Shown one piece after another: positions 41,040 through 52,305 of a stretch of DNA of 64,000 bases. The stretch is from Neoarius graeffei (taxonomy: Eukaryota; Chordata; Actinopteri; Siluriformes; Ariidae): assembly GCF_027579695.1 (NCBI RefSeq), contig NC_083587.1, forward strand, positions 36,735,232-36,799,231, read 5' to 3'. The notes under the pieces are model-generated. The model made no database searches and was not told the DNA's origin. It saw only the letters and a list, made by a program, of their open reading frames with translations. The position numbers were made by a program, and so were the translations under genes. Position 1 is the stretch's first letter; each line of letters begins with the position of its first letter.

Positions 41040-41454
41040 ATGAGCTTTTGAGTAATGATTGTTTTTTTTTTCCTGTTTAGTGCGTCTCTCTAATCTGTCT
41101 TGAAGCGCAGGTGTGTGCAAGGGGCGGGCCGCTTCTAATGGATTATGGCTTCCACCGGCGCGCAGGTGGAGCCTCTCCTTCAAAATGAGCGTCGCCCACG
41201 ACCGAGGAGAGCTTCCCTTTCTTCTCACCTGGACTCTACAGACAGACGGCACGTTCCACTCCACTCCTGCGTTTGCACGCACTGCTGGTGGCCTGCTGTC
41301 CCTCTTTACACTATTGACTTTGATCGCAGTTTTTGTTGGAACTGAGATTTTGGGTCTTTTAAAAAATAAATAATACGTAGGATTTTTCCTTGCAAACGTC
41401 GTGTCGTCTCCCCTATTCTTTTTGGTATTGTGGTGACTCCCCTAGGTCACAACA
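41040..41454 (+). repeat. 3' LTR of the Gmr1-like element
   Basis: Near-identical partner of 34286-34711, ending cctaggtcacaaca before the target duplication cagtt (41455-41459). Confidence 0.95.
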
Positions 41455-42050
41455 CAGTTAGAAGCAAAAAAATCAAGATTGTGTTTGCAAATAAGATCAT
41501 TAATTTAAAATGACTTGTTTGAAAGTGATCTAACATTCAGAAGAGCTAGCTTCACAGAAAGTCTAGAAGTAATATCCGCTTGGGCACTCTGTGTTGAAAC
41601 AGTAAGGAGACTAGACTGGTTTACCCCCTGGGTTATGCTCTATGTTTTCTATTTCTTATCAACACAGGAATAGAGAATAACATAGGCATACTGGGTCCCA
41701 GCCTGTTTTCAAAACTATACCCAGTGCAGGGACCCACAGCACATCATACAAGACTCTCTGTATATTCCATGAGGTTGGGAGGGGGAAGGAATAAAGATGT
41801 CATGTATTTTTTTAGATGGTGAAAAAGATTGGTAGCCAGCTGAAAGTCCTGGGCGAACACAGTTCAGTCTGTTGGTTGGTTTTTGATGAACTGGGTACAC
41901 TGCTTGTCGCGAATGATTTGGGCTGGAAAGAGAGTGTAGCCATTGGCAGCAATCTCTGCACACTTTTAGGGAAATCCATGCAGGGGGGAGACGGGGATGG
42001 TACAATGAAGTTAGGAGAGCGAGAGCTACATCCACACGACAATGGCAACG
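41455..42050 (-). mobile_element. L2/CR1-type LINE, 5' part
   Basis: Its first bases, read on the minus strand, join to the piece at 34285: LLLTETWLDQ continues as ANTATTLIEAAPPNF, the start of the endonuclease. The part beyond about 41600 is less clear; a 106-codon minus frame (41715-42035) may be LINE leader or ORF1. The 5' limit is uncertain. Confidence 0.6.
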
Positions 42051-42173
42051 AGATGTTATTTAAAAATAGGACTTTGGTGAGGTCTTTGTGAGTGTCTCTA
42101 TGACTGTCTCCGTGGTGACTGTCTCCATGATAGTCTCTGTGATACTTGCATGGGGTCGAGATGTCGAGATTTT

Positions 42174-42387
42174 GGGTGCTCCAGTTTCCCCCAAAGGCAT
42201 GCAGGTTAGGCTAATTGGTGGCTCTAAATTGACAGTGAGTGTGAATGGTTGTGTCTGTGTCAGCCCTGCGATGACCTGGCAATTTGTCCAGGGTGTACCC
42301 CGCCTTTCGCCCATAGTCAGCTGGGATAGGCTCCAGCTTGCCTGCGACCCTGCATAGGATAAGTGGCTACAGATAATGGATGGATGT
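42174..42387 (+). mobile_element. SINE (DANA/Mermaid-like), 5'-truncated
   Basis: Starts in gggtgctccagtttccccca and runs to the ataatggatggatg tail. The tRNA-like head is missing. Confidence 0.85.
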
Positions 42388-42501
42388 ATACTGTGACTTT
42401 TTCAACACAGGACATTTTTTAGGATGGAAGGCTTTGTGGTTTCTTGGTAACGTAACAAGCTAAATGGAAGTGTGTGGATGGAGGAACAGTGGAAGAATTA
42501 T

Positions 42502-42690
42502 CATTACATTACAGACACTCTTATCCAGAGTGACATACAGCAAGGGGGTACATGACAGTGCGCCTGGAGCAGAGAGGGTTAAGGGCCTTGCTCAAGGGCC
42601 CAACAATGGCAGCCTGTCAGTGCTGGGGCTTGAGTCCATGATCTTCAGATCAGTAACCCAGAGCCTGAACCATTGAGCCACCACTGCCCT
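42502..42690 (-). mobile_element. Second tRNA-derived SINE type with L2-like tail
   Basis: Reversed it starts gggcagtggtggctcaatgg and ends ctctggataagagtgtctgt, aatgtaatg. The ctggataagagcgtctgcta-like tail is the one many fish SINEs share with L2-type LINEs. Confidence 0.75.
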
Positions 42691-43743
42691 AGTGGGGATC
42701 AATGATTGGTTGTCAGTGGACAGTGGCGATCAGTGATTGATCACTAGAAACAAAGAAGTCACTAGATTCACTTTAGGCTCTTTTTTGAAATACAGTCAAT
42801 AAATGGATCTAAAAAGGCATTAAGACCTTGCAACAAGTCATTAAGGGGCAACATTGCAAAGTGCAGTTCTACTATTCTTTACCATTGTGGGAGTTCATGA
42901 GTGCACTGGATATTCTCCATTATTACATTCATGCTTCGTAAAACCTCAAAAATAATGCACTATGTAGTGGACAGGCTGCAGATTCTGACACACATCAGTA
43001 GAAGCAGTGCAGCAGGAGTGGCTAGCTGGCTGTACTTAGCCAAGAAATTCTTGGAAAGGGACTCAACCCAGAACACACTGGACGAGCGAAGAAGTAGTGT
43101 CAGTAGCACCACTGTACGCAGAGAGAACCTGCTGCTTATCTACAAATAGAGATGGACATGTCAATAGTCCACCAGCAGAGGCTGCTAAAAGACATCTAAA
43201 GAAATCTAAGGGCACAAAAGAAATCTGCTGCCACTATCTTTCTGAAGCATTGAAGATTTACTGGTACCCACAAGCTTCCATTCATTTATAGACCTGGTGA
43301 AATAAAAACACATTTATGTTCAAATGTAATAGCATTATCTAGTCAGGTGCAAAAGTTTGCACACTCCAAAGTTTCTGGGTGGAAAATGCACCTTTCTTTT
43401 ATTATTTTAACAGAATAATAATAATAGGGGTAGCATGGTGGTGTAGTGGTTAGCACTGTCGCCTCACAGCAAGAAGGTTCTGGCTTTGAGCCCAGTGACC
43501 ATCAGGAGCCTTTCTTTGTGGAGTTTGCATATTCTCCCCGTGTCTGCGTGGGTTTCCTCCGCGTGCTCCGGTTTCCCCCACAGTCCAAAGACATGCAGGT
43601 TAGGTTAATTGGTGGCTCTAAATTTCTGGGCTTCATGTGACGTCACATCTGCCTCATTAGTTTTTCAAAACTTTAGCTGGTGGTCTACCAAAGCTCAGTT
43701 GACAAAGCGTTTGTACGGAGAAGGTGCATTGCTCGCATAAAAA

Positions 43744-43960
43744 ATGCCTTACGCTTGCGTTGTTTTAGGTTGTTCAAATCGATCAAACCGTGAAACTGAT
43801 AAAAGTTTCTTCTGGGTTCCCCATGAACTAATAAAAAAGGGTGAACGAACACAGGATTTCACAAAAAGACGTCGAGAAAGGTGACTTTTGAACCTCTCAC
43901 TGAAATCGAAGGGAGCCGAGTCGAAGCACGCTCGAGTTTGCAGTGATCACTTGGTGAAAG
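43744..43960 (+). pseudogene. THAP zinc-finger exon of the inserted transposon
   Basis: MPYACVVLGCSNRSNRETDK then FFWVPHELIKKGERTQDF, and HARVCSDHLVK before a donor-like AAAG/gtttgt. The C-x4-C...C-x2-H THAP spacing is present. A TGA stands where the fold's conserved Trp is expected (after RRRER), so it is dead. Confidence 0.75.
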
Positions 43961-44269
43961 GTTTGTATTTCCCTCTCAGCTGTCCTTAGTGTTTTCCAAG
44001 TACTTTTCTTGCTGTGTGTCATTATTTTATGGTACTTTTTTTAGTCATGAAGCACTAAAGTCCCCAGCTGTTTCTTTGTTTACTCCTCACAACGTCCATA
44101 TGCATGAAGGTCACGACAAAATTCTTCCCCAGCCATACAGTTACAATGCGCCGTGATCACTTCTCCGTCTTATTTAACTAAGATCCAGGTCTTTAAAGGG
44201 GTTTCTGATGATCTTTGTGAATAATTTACCTGAGAGATAAGAGTGAGAATCAAGCGAACTGTTGTTTGT

Positions 44270-44662
44270 TTACACTTCAACTTGCAGCGCTTCGTTGTAA
44301 AGACACGAATGAAAAGTTTTAAAAAACATACTTACATGGGCAAAAACAATACAGGATTCAATCGGCAGCGACTTGATACCGAGGTCCTTTACCCAGCCAC
44401 ATACAAAAAAGTTGTAAGCTTCCATACTCTTCCACACTTTCATCTGTTTTGCGGTGTAGAAGGACGTCTGCAACACCAGATAATCCAAGATGTCGGGGAA
44501 CTTGACTGAAGGGTAGCTTTTGAGATCATATGACAAATCCTTCTGTCCCAGACTGTAGGGGTCGATTCCATTGCACATAGCAATCTTCTGAATATATCTA
44601 AAGCGAGCAGTGGCTTCTGGATTACGAGCATACTCTGATAAGTTATCGCTAGTTGTTTGCAC
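44270..44662 (-). pseudogene. Transposon partner-protein N-terminal piece
   Basis: 130 codons with YIQKIAMCNGIDPYSLGQKD, VKFPDILDYLVLQTSFYTAK and MEAYNFFVCGWVKDLG. From memory this block precedes YqaJ-type exonuclease domains in uncharacterised fish and invertebrate transposon proteins. It is cut off before any nuclease motif. Confidence 0.55.
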
Positions 44663-44935
44663 TACGGCAGGTTTAGACCAATAACTATTTCACTTCCGGT
44701 AAAACCGCAAAAAAAAGTCACATGACTGAAATCCAGCAATTGACCGTAGGTGTGAATGTGAGTGTGAATTGTTGTTTGTCTCTATGTGTCAGCCCTGCGA
44801 TGACCTGGCGACTTGTCCAGGGTGTACATCGCCTCTAGCCCATAGTCAGCTGGGATAGGCTCCGGCTTGCCCATGACCCTGCACAAGATAAGTGGTTACA
44901 GATAGTGGATGGGTGGATAATAATAAAATTATTAT

Positions 44936-45300
44936 CTCCTCTCATTATCTCTAGCCGCTTTATCCTGTTCTACAGGGTCGCAGACAAGCTGGAGCCTATC
45001 CCAGCTGACTACGGGCGAAAGGCGGGGTACACCCTGGACAAGTCTCCAGGTCATCGCAGGGCTGACACAGACAACCATTCACACTCACATTCACACCTAC
45101 GGTCAATTTAGAGTCACCAGTTAACCTAACCTGCATGTCTTTGGACTGTGGGGGAAACCGGAGCACCCGGAGGAAACCCACGCGGACACGGGGAGAACAT
45201 GCAAACTCCGCACAGAAAGGCCCTCGCCGGCCACGGGGCTCGAACCCGCACCTTCTTGCTGTGAGGCGACAGCGCTAACCACTACACCACCATGCCGCCC
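44936..45300 (-). mobile_element. SINE (DANA/Mermaid-like), full length
   Basis: From the tail (tcattatctctagccgcttt) to the head (accactacaccaccatgccg) in reverse. An (ATT)n run follows at 45301-45327. Confidence 0.9.
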
Positions 45301-45490
45301 ACTATTATTATTATTATTATTATTATTTTGACAAAACACAATGCCATGTTCATTTTAATTCATATTCATCCTAAATACTACAGTAATTCAGCTCAAAAGT
45401 TTGCATCCCCAAACAAAGACATAAATCACATGAATTGTTGAATCTGATTGTTCAGAAGGATTATATTATTTATTTTATATTAATGTGCTC

Positions 45491-45870
45491 GGGGGCGGCA
45501 CGGTGGTGTAGTGGTTAGCGCTGTCGCCTCACAGCAAGAAGGTCCTGGGTTCGAGCCCCGGGGCCGGCGAGGGCCTTTCTGTGCGGAGTTTGCATGTTCT
45601 CCCCGTGTCCGCGTGGGTTTCCTCCGGGTGCTCCGGTTTCCCCCACAGTCCAAAGACATGCAGGTTAGGTTAACTGGTGACTCTAAATTGAGCGTAGGTG
45701 TGAATGTGAGTGTGAATGGTTGTCTGTGTCTATGTGTCAGCCCTGTGATGACCTGGCAACTTGTCCAGGGTGTACCCCGCCTTTCGCCCGTAGTCAGCTG
45801 GGATAGGCTCCAGCTTGCCTGCGACCCTGTAGAAGGATAAAGCGGCTAGAGATAATGAGATGAGATGAGA
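45491..45870 (+). mobile_element. SINE (DANA/Mermaid-like), full length and young
   Basis: Perfect 11-bp duplication ttaatgtgctc (45480-45490 and 45871-45881). It is very close to the copies at 15935 and 57576. Confidence 0.95.
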
Positions 45871-45881
45871 TTAATGTGCTC

Positions 45882-47280
45882 ATTGTAATATATTATCATT
45901 TCTATAACAACAGCTTACACGGGGACTTGTAAGTGTTTTATGACTATAATGGATGCTTCCCATAATCTAAACCTAATAATAACATATAATCAGTAATAAG
46001 CTGAGGTTTTGTATGAGATGTTTATTTAGCTTTTTTTTAAAAATAAGTCTCCTGTATCAGCACTTTACAGTTTCTATGTAATAACCTTCATATTTTTATT
46101 CACTTCAAAAGAAAGTAAAGGAACGACTTTTTATAGCTGCTATCATCATCGGCTGTCCATCGCCAGCAATGATGACCGCTTCATCAGGATGCACAGAAAC
46201 ACAGATGGGCCGTGAGGCCCGCACCAGAGAGGCAGAGCCGCCTGCAGTGGCGGTACGAACAGCTCGGCCAAGCCACCATGGAATGCCTGACCTTGTGAGC
46301 TCCTCTCCTAACGAAGCGCCTGTCACAGTAAGGTAAGACAAATGATGTTGTGCCCCTATCGTGTTGTCTCTCTGGACCTCCAGACCTGATGCCAAGTGGT
46401 GCACAAAAGTGCCACAGACCTGACGGGTATGGAAGTTACCTCGCAGTGACAATTGACTTGCCGCATGATGCCATCCATTGGCCATTTGAGTGGCTCTTCC
46501 ACATGCCATCTGGTGGTATGCCATTGACCCTGTTGGGTTCATCTGCCACATTGCACTGAAAAGCGCCCTGCTGCCAGCACCTTGTTGGTGATATACTATT
46601 TAACCCATCGCGGGAATCCAGGCAGGTGCTACCACTCTGGGTCAGAGTGGACCTGGGAGCAATGGTGATTAAGGGGTAACTCAACTTTCTCCAATACTCA
46701 AGTCCTCCTGGACCTGAGACTCACCACCAGTTGCGGTTTAAAGTCAACCCAGGATTTAATATAGTTTCTATAATGTTAATGACAACAGAGACTTTTCATA
46801 ATAATTAATGCAACTATAATCAGATAAAAAGTATATTTTGTTATATATTATCGTTTCTATCGTAACAGATCTAAGACAAAAACGTGTTGTAATTTACTGA
46901 AGAGGAACTTATAATCATTGATATAGTGACGTTTTCTGTGAAGAGAGGTTTAATTAACATTGATGGAAGGAGTCTCCAGTGTGAGAGCTTTGTAAGAGCC
47001 AGAGGTAAAAATGTGACTTTTAAATATGAATATAAAGTGTCATTGTTTTATGAATAAGAAAAATTGTTAGCATTGGCCTAGCACTGATTATGTTCCAATA
47101 ACAGCACACTGTCAAGAGAAAAAAACCAAGAACAAACAGGAGGATACCAGGAAAACATCTGAGAGATAAGTGGAATAAAAATCCATATTTATAATTCATT
47201 CATTCATTCATTCACATATTATTTAAATATTTTGCTTGCATAAATGCATTTGCATTTTAGCAGTGTATAAATCATAGGTG
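45882..47280. other. Mostly anonymous DNA
   Basis: AT-rich flanks around a GC-richer block at about 46105-46680. That block has a 148-codon minus frame (MWQMNPTGSMAYHQMACGRA start) with no recognisable motif and a competing frame on the same strand. I could not name a repeat or gene. Confidence 0.3.
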
Positions 47281-47282
47281 AA

Positions 47283-47495
47283 TTATTCATCAAAGTTGAG
47301 GGCATTGGTCCACTCTCTCAGCTCGTCTACCTCCCAGTCTACGATGGTGCCAGGTCCGAGCTGCTCGACTGCACACGCCATACATGAATTCTCCACCTGC
47401 ACTGCTGTGTCTCTGTGCTCACTGTGAATGTCCAGAGCCCCTTCACCATACTTGCGCACCAGTGAATGTATATCAACACTATCACAAATGCTCAA
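47283..47495 (-). CDS. Candidate terminal coding exon of an unidentified gene
   Basis: The minus-strand frame reads DIHSLVRKYGEGALDIHSEH, then CMACAVEQLGPGTIVDWEVD and ELREWTNALNFDE before TAA. Composition and lack of repeats look like real protein. A possible acceptor (catttgtgatag) precedes it. No polyadenylation hexamer is obvious and no partner exon was found. Confidence 0.35.
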   Translation of the reverse strand: MSICDSVDIHSLVRKYGEGALDIHSEHRDTAVQVENSCMACAVEQLGPGTIVDWEVDELREWTNALNFDE

Positions 47496-47886
47496 ATAAT
47501 TACAGAATAGAGCTTCAGGCTAAGCTAAACAGACCAATAATTGCACAACTAGATGCAGCCATGTCATCCTGTGGTGCTCTCACATTTTTTTCGTCGACTC
47601 GATTTTTCTGATCTTCTTCTTTCTGTTGGTGTCTTGCCATTGAATGAGTTTGCAGTGTTGGAATTCAGTCTTTTTGAGTGATGGAATCTCCATGAAGGCA
47701 AATCTTTCAACAGAGAGCATATAAAAAATGGATTTACACACACACAAACAATTAAAGGAGCAGTTAGCAGTTTTTAGAAGCCTCTGGTGCCGGTGACCTG
47801 AAGAACAATTTGCAGCTAAAATATTGTACAGCCTTCAATTTTGTCCTGCTCAGGTAAAAATTTGCATGCCTCATGGAATGCCTTTT

Positions 47887-48431
47887 TACGGAAGCCGCGA
47901 GAGACCCTTCATATAATCTTTTTTTATTCACCTTGTTATCCCGAGATAACGACATAATTAATTCAGGATCTCGAGAAAACAACACAACTAATTCAAGATC
48001 TCGAGAAAACAAGACAATTATTCCGTGATCTCGAAAAAACAAAACAATTATTTCATGATCTTGAGTCAACCCCTGATCAAAATATTGCCTTATTAGGTGA
48101 TCGATTATTCCAGACATTCTAATGACCAAAGTTGCATCTATACAGAATGAGAAATAGCCCCAAAGTCAGCATATCACAAGTCTCTTGGCGCACCTGAATG
48201 AACCATTTCTCAGATGTTTACTCGAGATCATGAAATAATTGTTTTGTTTTCTCGAGATCACGGAATAATTGTTTTGTTTTCTCGAGATCTTGAAATAACG
48301 GTTTTGTTTTCTCGAGATCTCAAATTAGTTGTGTTGTTTTCTCGAGATCCTGAATTAATTATGTCATTATCTCGGGATAACAAGGTGAATAAAAAAAGGA
48401 TTATATAAAGGGCCTCTCTCAGCTTCCGTAC
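47887..48431. mobile_element. Palindromic element built of about 32-bp units
   Basis: Ends acggaagccgcgagagaccc and, reversed, tacggaagctgagagaggcc. Each arm has four or five units of ctcgagatc plus about 23 bp (ataattgttttgttt), mirrored between 47930-48070 and 48222-48375, and a unique centre of about 150 bp. No coding. Confidence 0.8.
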
Positions 48432-48439
48432 CTTTTAGG

Positions 48440-48960
48440 GAAAAAGAATTTTTTATTCAGATGGAGGTGGAGCTGATTTCTGGGCCAGAAAAAAAAAAAG
48501 TAAAACAGATCTATTGAAAAACAGATCTATTGCATTGTACAATGTAATATTGTGAATTACAATATACTCTTGGTATTTCTGAAGTATTATTGAAATGATG
48601 TTATCAAATTTCTAAGTCTAGAAAAATTACAGATTGCACCTTTAATGGTTCTACATTTCCATTCCTCAATATTATAATGTAATATTACACACCTAGGGGA
48701 AAAAAAGGTTTCGTGTGGGGTTTGGATAGTTAAAGGGATCCCCTCTGAAAGGAAAACCCTCTGTTGCAGGGCTTTACATAGAAGCTTTAATGAACCCAGA
48801 GAGACCAATTTCAGAAGTCCCAGTTCGTGATATTCTCAAGCTTTTCTTGAGTGTTTCCTTTTTAGAAAGAGGGCTCCAAGTGTAACTCTTTTATGTAGTT
48901 ATGAAACCTTATAAAATACTTAGAAAAGCTGTAGCATTCTTATTTTTAAGTATATAGTTA
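48440..48960. other. Intergenic DNA, nothing seen
   Basis: AT-rich, no frame or repeat ends recognised. Confidence 0.4.
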
Positions 48961-48963
48961 CTT

Positions 48964-49055
48964 GCTGGGGTGGTACGGTGGTGCAGTGGTTATCACTGTC
49001 GCCTCACAGCAAAAAGGTTCCAGGTTCAGACCTCATCGCCAATGGGGGCCTTTCT
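48964..49055 (+). mobile_element. SINE head fragment
   Basis: ggtggtacggtggtgcagtg to gggggcctttctgtta, then broken by MITE Z2. The SINE does not resume after it. Confidence 0.8.
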
Positions 49056-49619
49056 GTTACCCCTTTTCCACCAAATCAGTTCCAGGGCTGGTTCGGGGCC
49101 AGTGCTGGTGCTGGTTCACAACTCGTTCAACTTGCGAGCCAGCTGAGAACCAGTTTGCTTTTCCATAGCTCGGGGTGCTAAGCGGAGCTACGTCATTACG
49201 TCGCTGTATACGTCAGTTATGTCGCTGTATACATCAGTTATGTCGCTGTGTTTGTATAAACCTTGGCGCGAACATCGTAGCAACAACAACACGGAGAAGA
49301 AGCAACAGCAGCAGCAACAACAACAACAATAATAATGGATGACTTCGCGTTTGTACAGCTGCTGCTTCTCGCTGCTTAAAAATGGCGACCTTTCGCAATC
49401 TTGCTATTTTTGTTGGTCTTAACAACTGCGCCCCCCCCCCCCCCCCCCGCTGACATAAGCGGTTCTTTCCTCTGGCCCAGCAAAGAGTTGTTGCTAGCCT
49501 GGAACCGGTTTTTCTGGCCCAGAGCCAGTTCTTTGTTCAGTGGAAACAGAAAACCTGGTTCCAAACTAAGTACTAGCCCCGAACAAGCACTGGAACTGCT
49601 TTGGTGGAAAATGGGCATC
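49056..49619 (-). mobile_element. Harbinger-like MITE family Z, copy 2
   Basis: Between ccccttttccaccaaatcag and tgctttggtggaaaatgggc, opposite to copies 1 and 3. It keeps a 14-codon start (MDDFAFVQLLLLAA, 49335-49379) that is probably the beginning of the parent's protein. It includes a C18 run near 49432. Confidence 0.8.
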
Positions 49620-50462
49620 TGACAGGCCTAGCAAGCTGGCGATAGATGAAGTGTGCTCAAGATAGACGCAGATAGCCTCGTAAAAGGCTGGCAACTGAAA
49701 GTCCAATTGGCCATCAGGGTGAGTTACTTGCTGATAAAACGCTCAAAAACATGATTCATAAGTTCGTTCATGTGGATGCTAGAAACTGGGATAAGTGGCT
49801 AGACCCTCTGTTGTTTGCATTGCATGAGGTTCCACAAGCCTCCACCAGGTCTTCCCTGTTTGAATTGCTGTATGGGCGCAAGCCCCGTGGCATCTTAGAT
49901 GTCATTAAAGAAAACTGGGAGGAGGGACCTTCACAAAGCCAAAATGAGATTCAGTACATTCTTGAACTGAGAGCAAAACTCCACACACTGAGTCACATAA
50001 CCCAGGAGAATTTGCAACAGGAACAAGAATGTCAATCCCGCCTGTACAACAGAGGGACACGGCTCAGAGGATTTGCACCAGGAGATAAAGTCCTCATTTT
50101 ACTGCCCACATCGATCTCAAAATTACTCACCAAGTGGCAAAGGCCCTTTGATGTCATACAGTGAATAAGGGGAAGTTGACTATGATGTTAGGCACACAGA
50201 TAGGGGCAATGCATGTCAAATTTACTGCCTCAATCTCCTGAAACCATGGAGAGAGGAGGTTCCTGTGGCTCTGGCAACAGCAGTTCCTGAGAGGGCAGAG
50301 CTGGGACCAGAGGTAAGTCCAAAAGGTGCATCCCAATTCACCCTGGTCCCCTGTGGAGACCATCTCTCATCATCCCAGACAGCACAGGTTAGTAGATGGC
50401 AGGAGGAATTCTGCGATGTATTTTTTCCCCTTCCTGGTCACACTGACCTCATTGTGCACCAC

Positions 50463-51034
50463 ATATGCCCCTTTTCCACCAAAGCAGTTCCAGGGCTGGT
50501 TCGGGGCCAGTGCTTAGTTTGGAACCGGGTTTTCTGTTTCCACTGACAAAGAACTGGCTCTGGGGCCAGAAAAACCGGTTCCAGGCTAGCACCAACTCTC
50601 TGCTGGGCCAGAGGAAAGAACTGCTTATGTCAGCGGGGGGGGCAGAGTTGTTAAGACCAACAACAATAACAAGACCGCGAAAGATCGCCATTTTTAAGCG
50701 ACGAGAAACAGCAGCTGTACAAACGCGAAGTCATCCATTATTATTACTGTTGTTGTTGTTGCCGCTGCTGCTTCTTCCGTGTTGTTTTTGCTTTGATATT
50801 CGCACCAAGGTTTATGTAAATGTAGCACCGTAACTTCCATATACAGTGACGTAACTGACGTATACAGCGACGTAATGACGTATACAGCGACGTAATGACG
50901 TGGCTCTGCTTAGCACCGCGAGCAATGGAAAAGCAAACTGGTTCTCAGCTGGCTCGCAAGTTGAACGAGTTGTGAACCAGCACCAGCACTGGCCCCGAAC
51001 CAGCCCTGGAACTGATTTGGTGGAAAAGGGGTAA
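50463..51034 (+). mobile_element. Harbinger-like MITE family Z, copy 3, complete
   Basis: Both ends present (gccccttttccaccaaagca and gatttggtggaaaaggggta). It carries gtatacagcgacgtaatgac repeats. It is inserted in the gypsy relic between its linker and reverse transcriptase parts. Confidence 0.85.
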
Positions 51035-52305
51035 TAGAGACTGCCTCAGGGGTAGTGGTGCGAAGCTGCCCATATTGACTGGGGATGAACTCAAGGTGAT
51101 GCTCAACATGGGGGTAATTGAGGAGTCGCACAGTGACTGGAGCAGCCTGGTGGTCTTAGTTCCCAAGACCGATGGGTCAGTCCGATTCTGTGTGGACTAT
51201 AGAAAAGTCAACGCGGTGTTTAAATTTGATGCATATCTGATGCCTCGCATTGATGAACTGCTCAATCAATTAGGCATGGCTCACTTTTATTCGACACTGG
51301 ATTTAACAAAAACATATTGGCAGATCCCCTTGACTCTATTATCCTGGGAAAAAAACAGCCTTTTTCACTCCATTTGGTTTACACCAATTTGTCACCCTTC
51401 CATTTGGGTTGTTTGGGCCCCTGGTGATGTTTCAGTGTCTCATGGACAGAATCCCCCATCCCCACAGTGATATGCCACTGTCTATTTAGATGGCATTATT
51501 ATTTATAGTAATGATTGGCAGCAGCATTTACAACATCTCAGGGCTGTCCTGAGGTCACTGAGGCACAGTGAGTTCATGGCAAACTCGAATAAGTGTACAA
51601 TTGGGTGGGTGGAAGTACGGTATCTGGGCTTCCACTTGGGTCATGGGTAAGTGCGTCCCCAAATTGATAAGACTGCAGTGATTGCAGCTGAAGAACAAAA
51701 AGGAGGTGAGGCAGTTCCTGGGGCTGGCTGGCTATTATAGGCAGTTTGTGCCTAACCTTTTGGATGTGACCAGCCTGCTGACTGACCTCACTAAAAAGGG
51801 GGCACCAGATCGGGTCCAGTGAACAGAACCATGCAAACGGGCTTTTGCACAGGTTAAAGCAGTTTTGTGTGGGGGCCTGCTGTTGCATTCTCTTGACTTT
51901 TCTCTCCCTTTTGTTTTACAAACCAATGCGTCGGACAGATGGCTGGAGGCTGTTTTGTCCCAGGTGGTGGAGAGGGAGGAGCGCCCGGTACTGTACATCA
52001 GCTGCAAGCTCTTGATGCTAGAATCTAAGTACAGCACCATTGAGACGGAGTGTTTGGCCATCTCTGGTACTACCTTCTAGGATACCCTTTTACCCTCTGT
52101 TCTGACCATGTCCCACTCCAGTAGCTCCACCACATAAAGGATGCCAACACGTGGATCACTCATTGGTATCTGGCTCTTCAGCCCTTTAAATTCAAGGTGG
52201 TCCACAGGCCAGGGTGCAGGTGGTGGTTGCAGATTACATCTCCCACAAGGCAGGAGACAGTTGCAGGCCAGACAGCTCCCTGGCCTGAGTTGGGTGGTGG
52301 GGCTA

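Larger units (their letters stand above)
34286..41454 (+). mobile_element. Gmr1-like Ty3/gypsy LTR retrotransposon
   Basis: Two LTRs (34286-34711 and 41040-41454) with TG...CA ends and a 5-bp duplication cagtt on both sides. Between them lie a leader, gag, protease and integrase, then reverse transcriptase and RNase H. Integrase before reverse transcriptase is the order known for the Gmr1 group of deuterostome Ty3/gypsy elements. The LTRs differ by roughly half a dozen substitutions and a few small indels, so the insertion is recent on a genomic scale. It is nearly whole, with about three or four breaks plus one hAT insertion in the leader. It lies inside the LINE. Confidence 0.9.
43625..44737. 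mobile_element. THAP-bearing DNA transposon derivative
   Basis: The ends tctgggcttcatgtgac and, reversed, gctggatttcagtcatgtga are related inverted repeats, with AATT on both sides. A THAP-finger frame enters from the left and another transposon frame enters from the right. The middle that would hold the rest of both genes is gone. THAP plus a YqaJ-nuclease-type partner is what I recall for ISL2EU-like elements; the class is inference. Confidence 0.7.
43427..44916 (+). mobile_element. SINE (DANA/Mermaid-like) split by a THAP-bearing element
   Basis: The 5' part (43427-43624) stops in ggtggctctaaatt. The 3' part (44738-44916) resumes aattgaccgtaggtgtgaat. AATT is duplicated by the inserted element. 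Confidence 0.9.

Noticed and set aside
46105-46551. A 148-codon minus-strand frame
   Set aside because: No motif, an equally open frame overlaps it on the same strand, and no splice or repeat context supports it.
47930-48375. CRISPR-like spaced repeats
   Set aside because: The units are adjacent or mirrored parts of a palindromic transposon in a vertebrate genome; there are no unique spacers and no associated genes.
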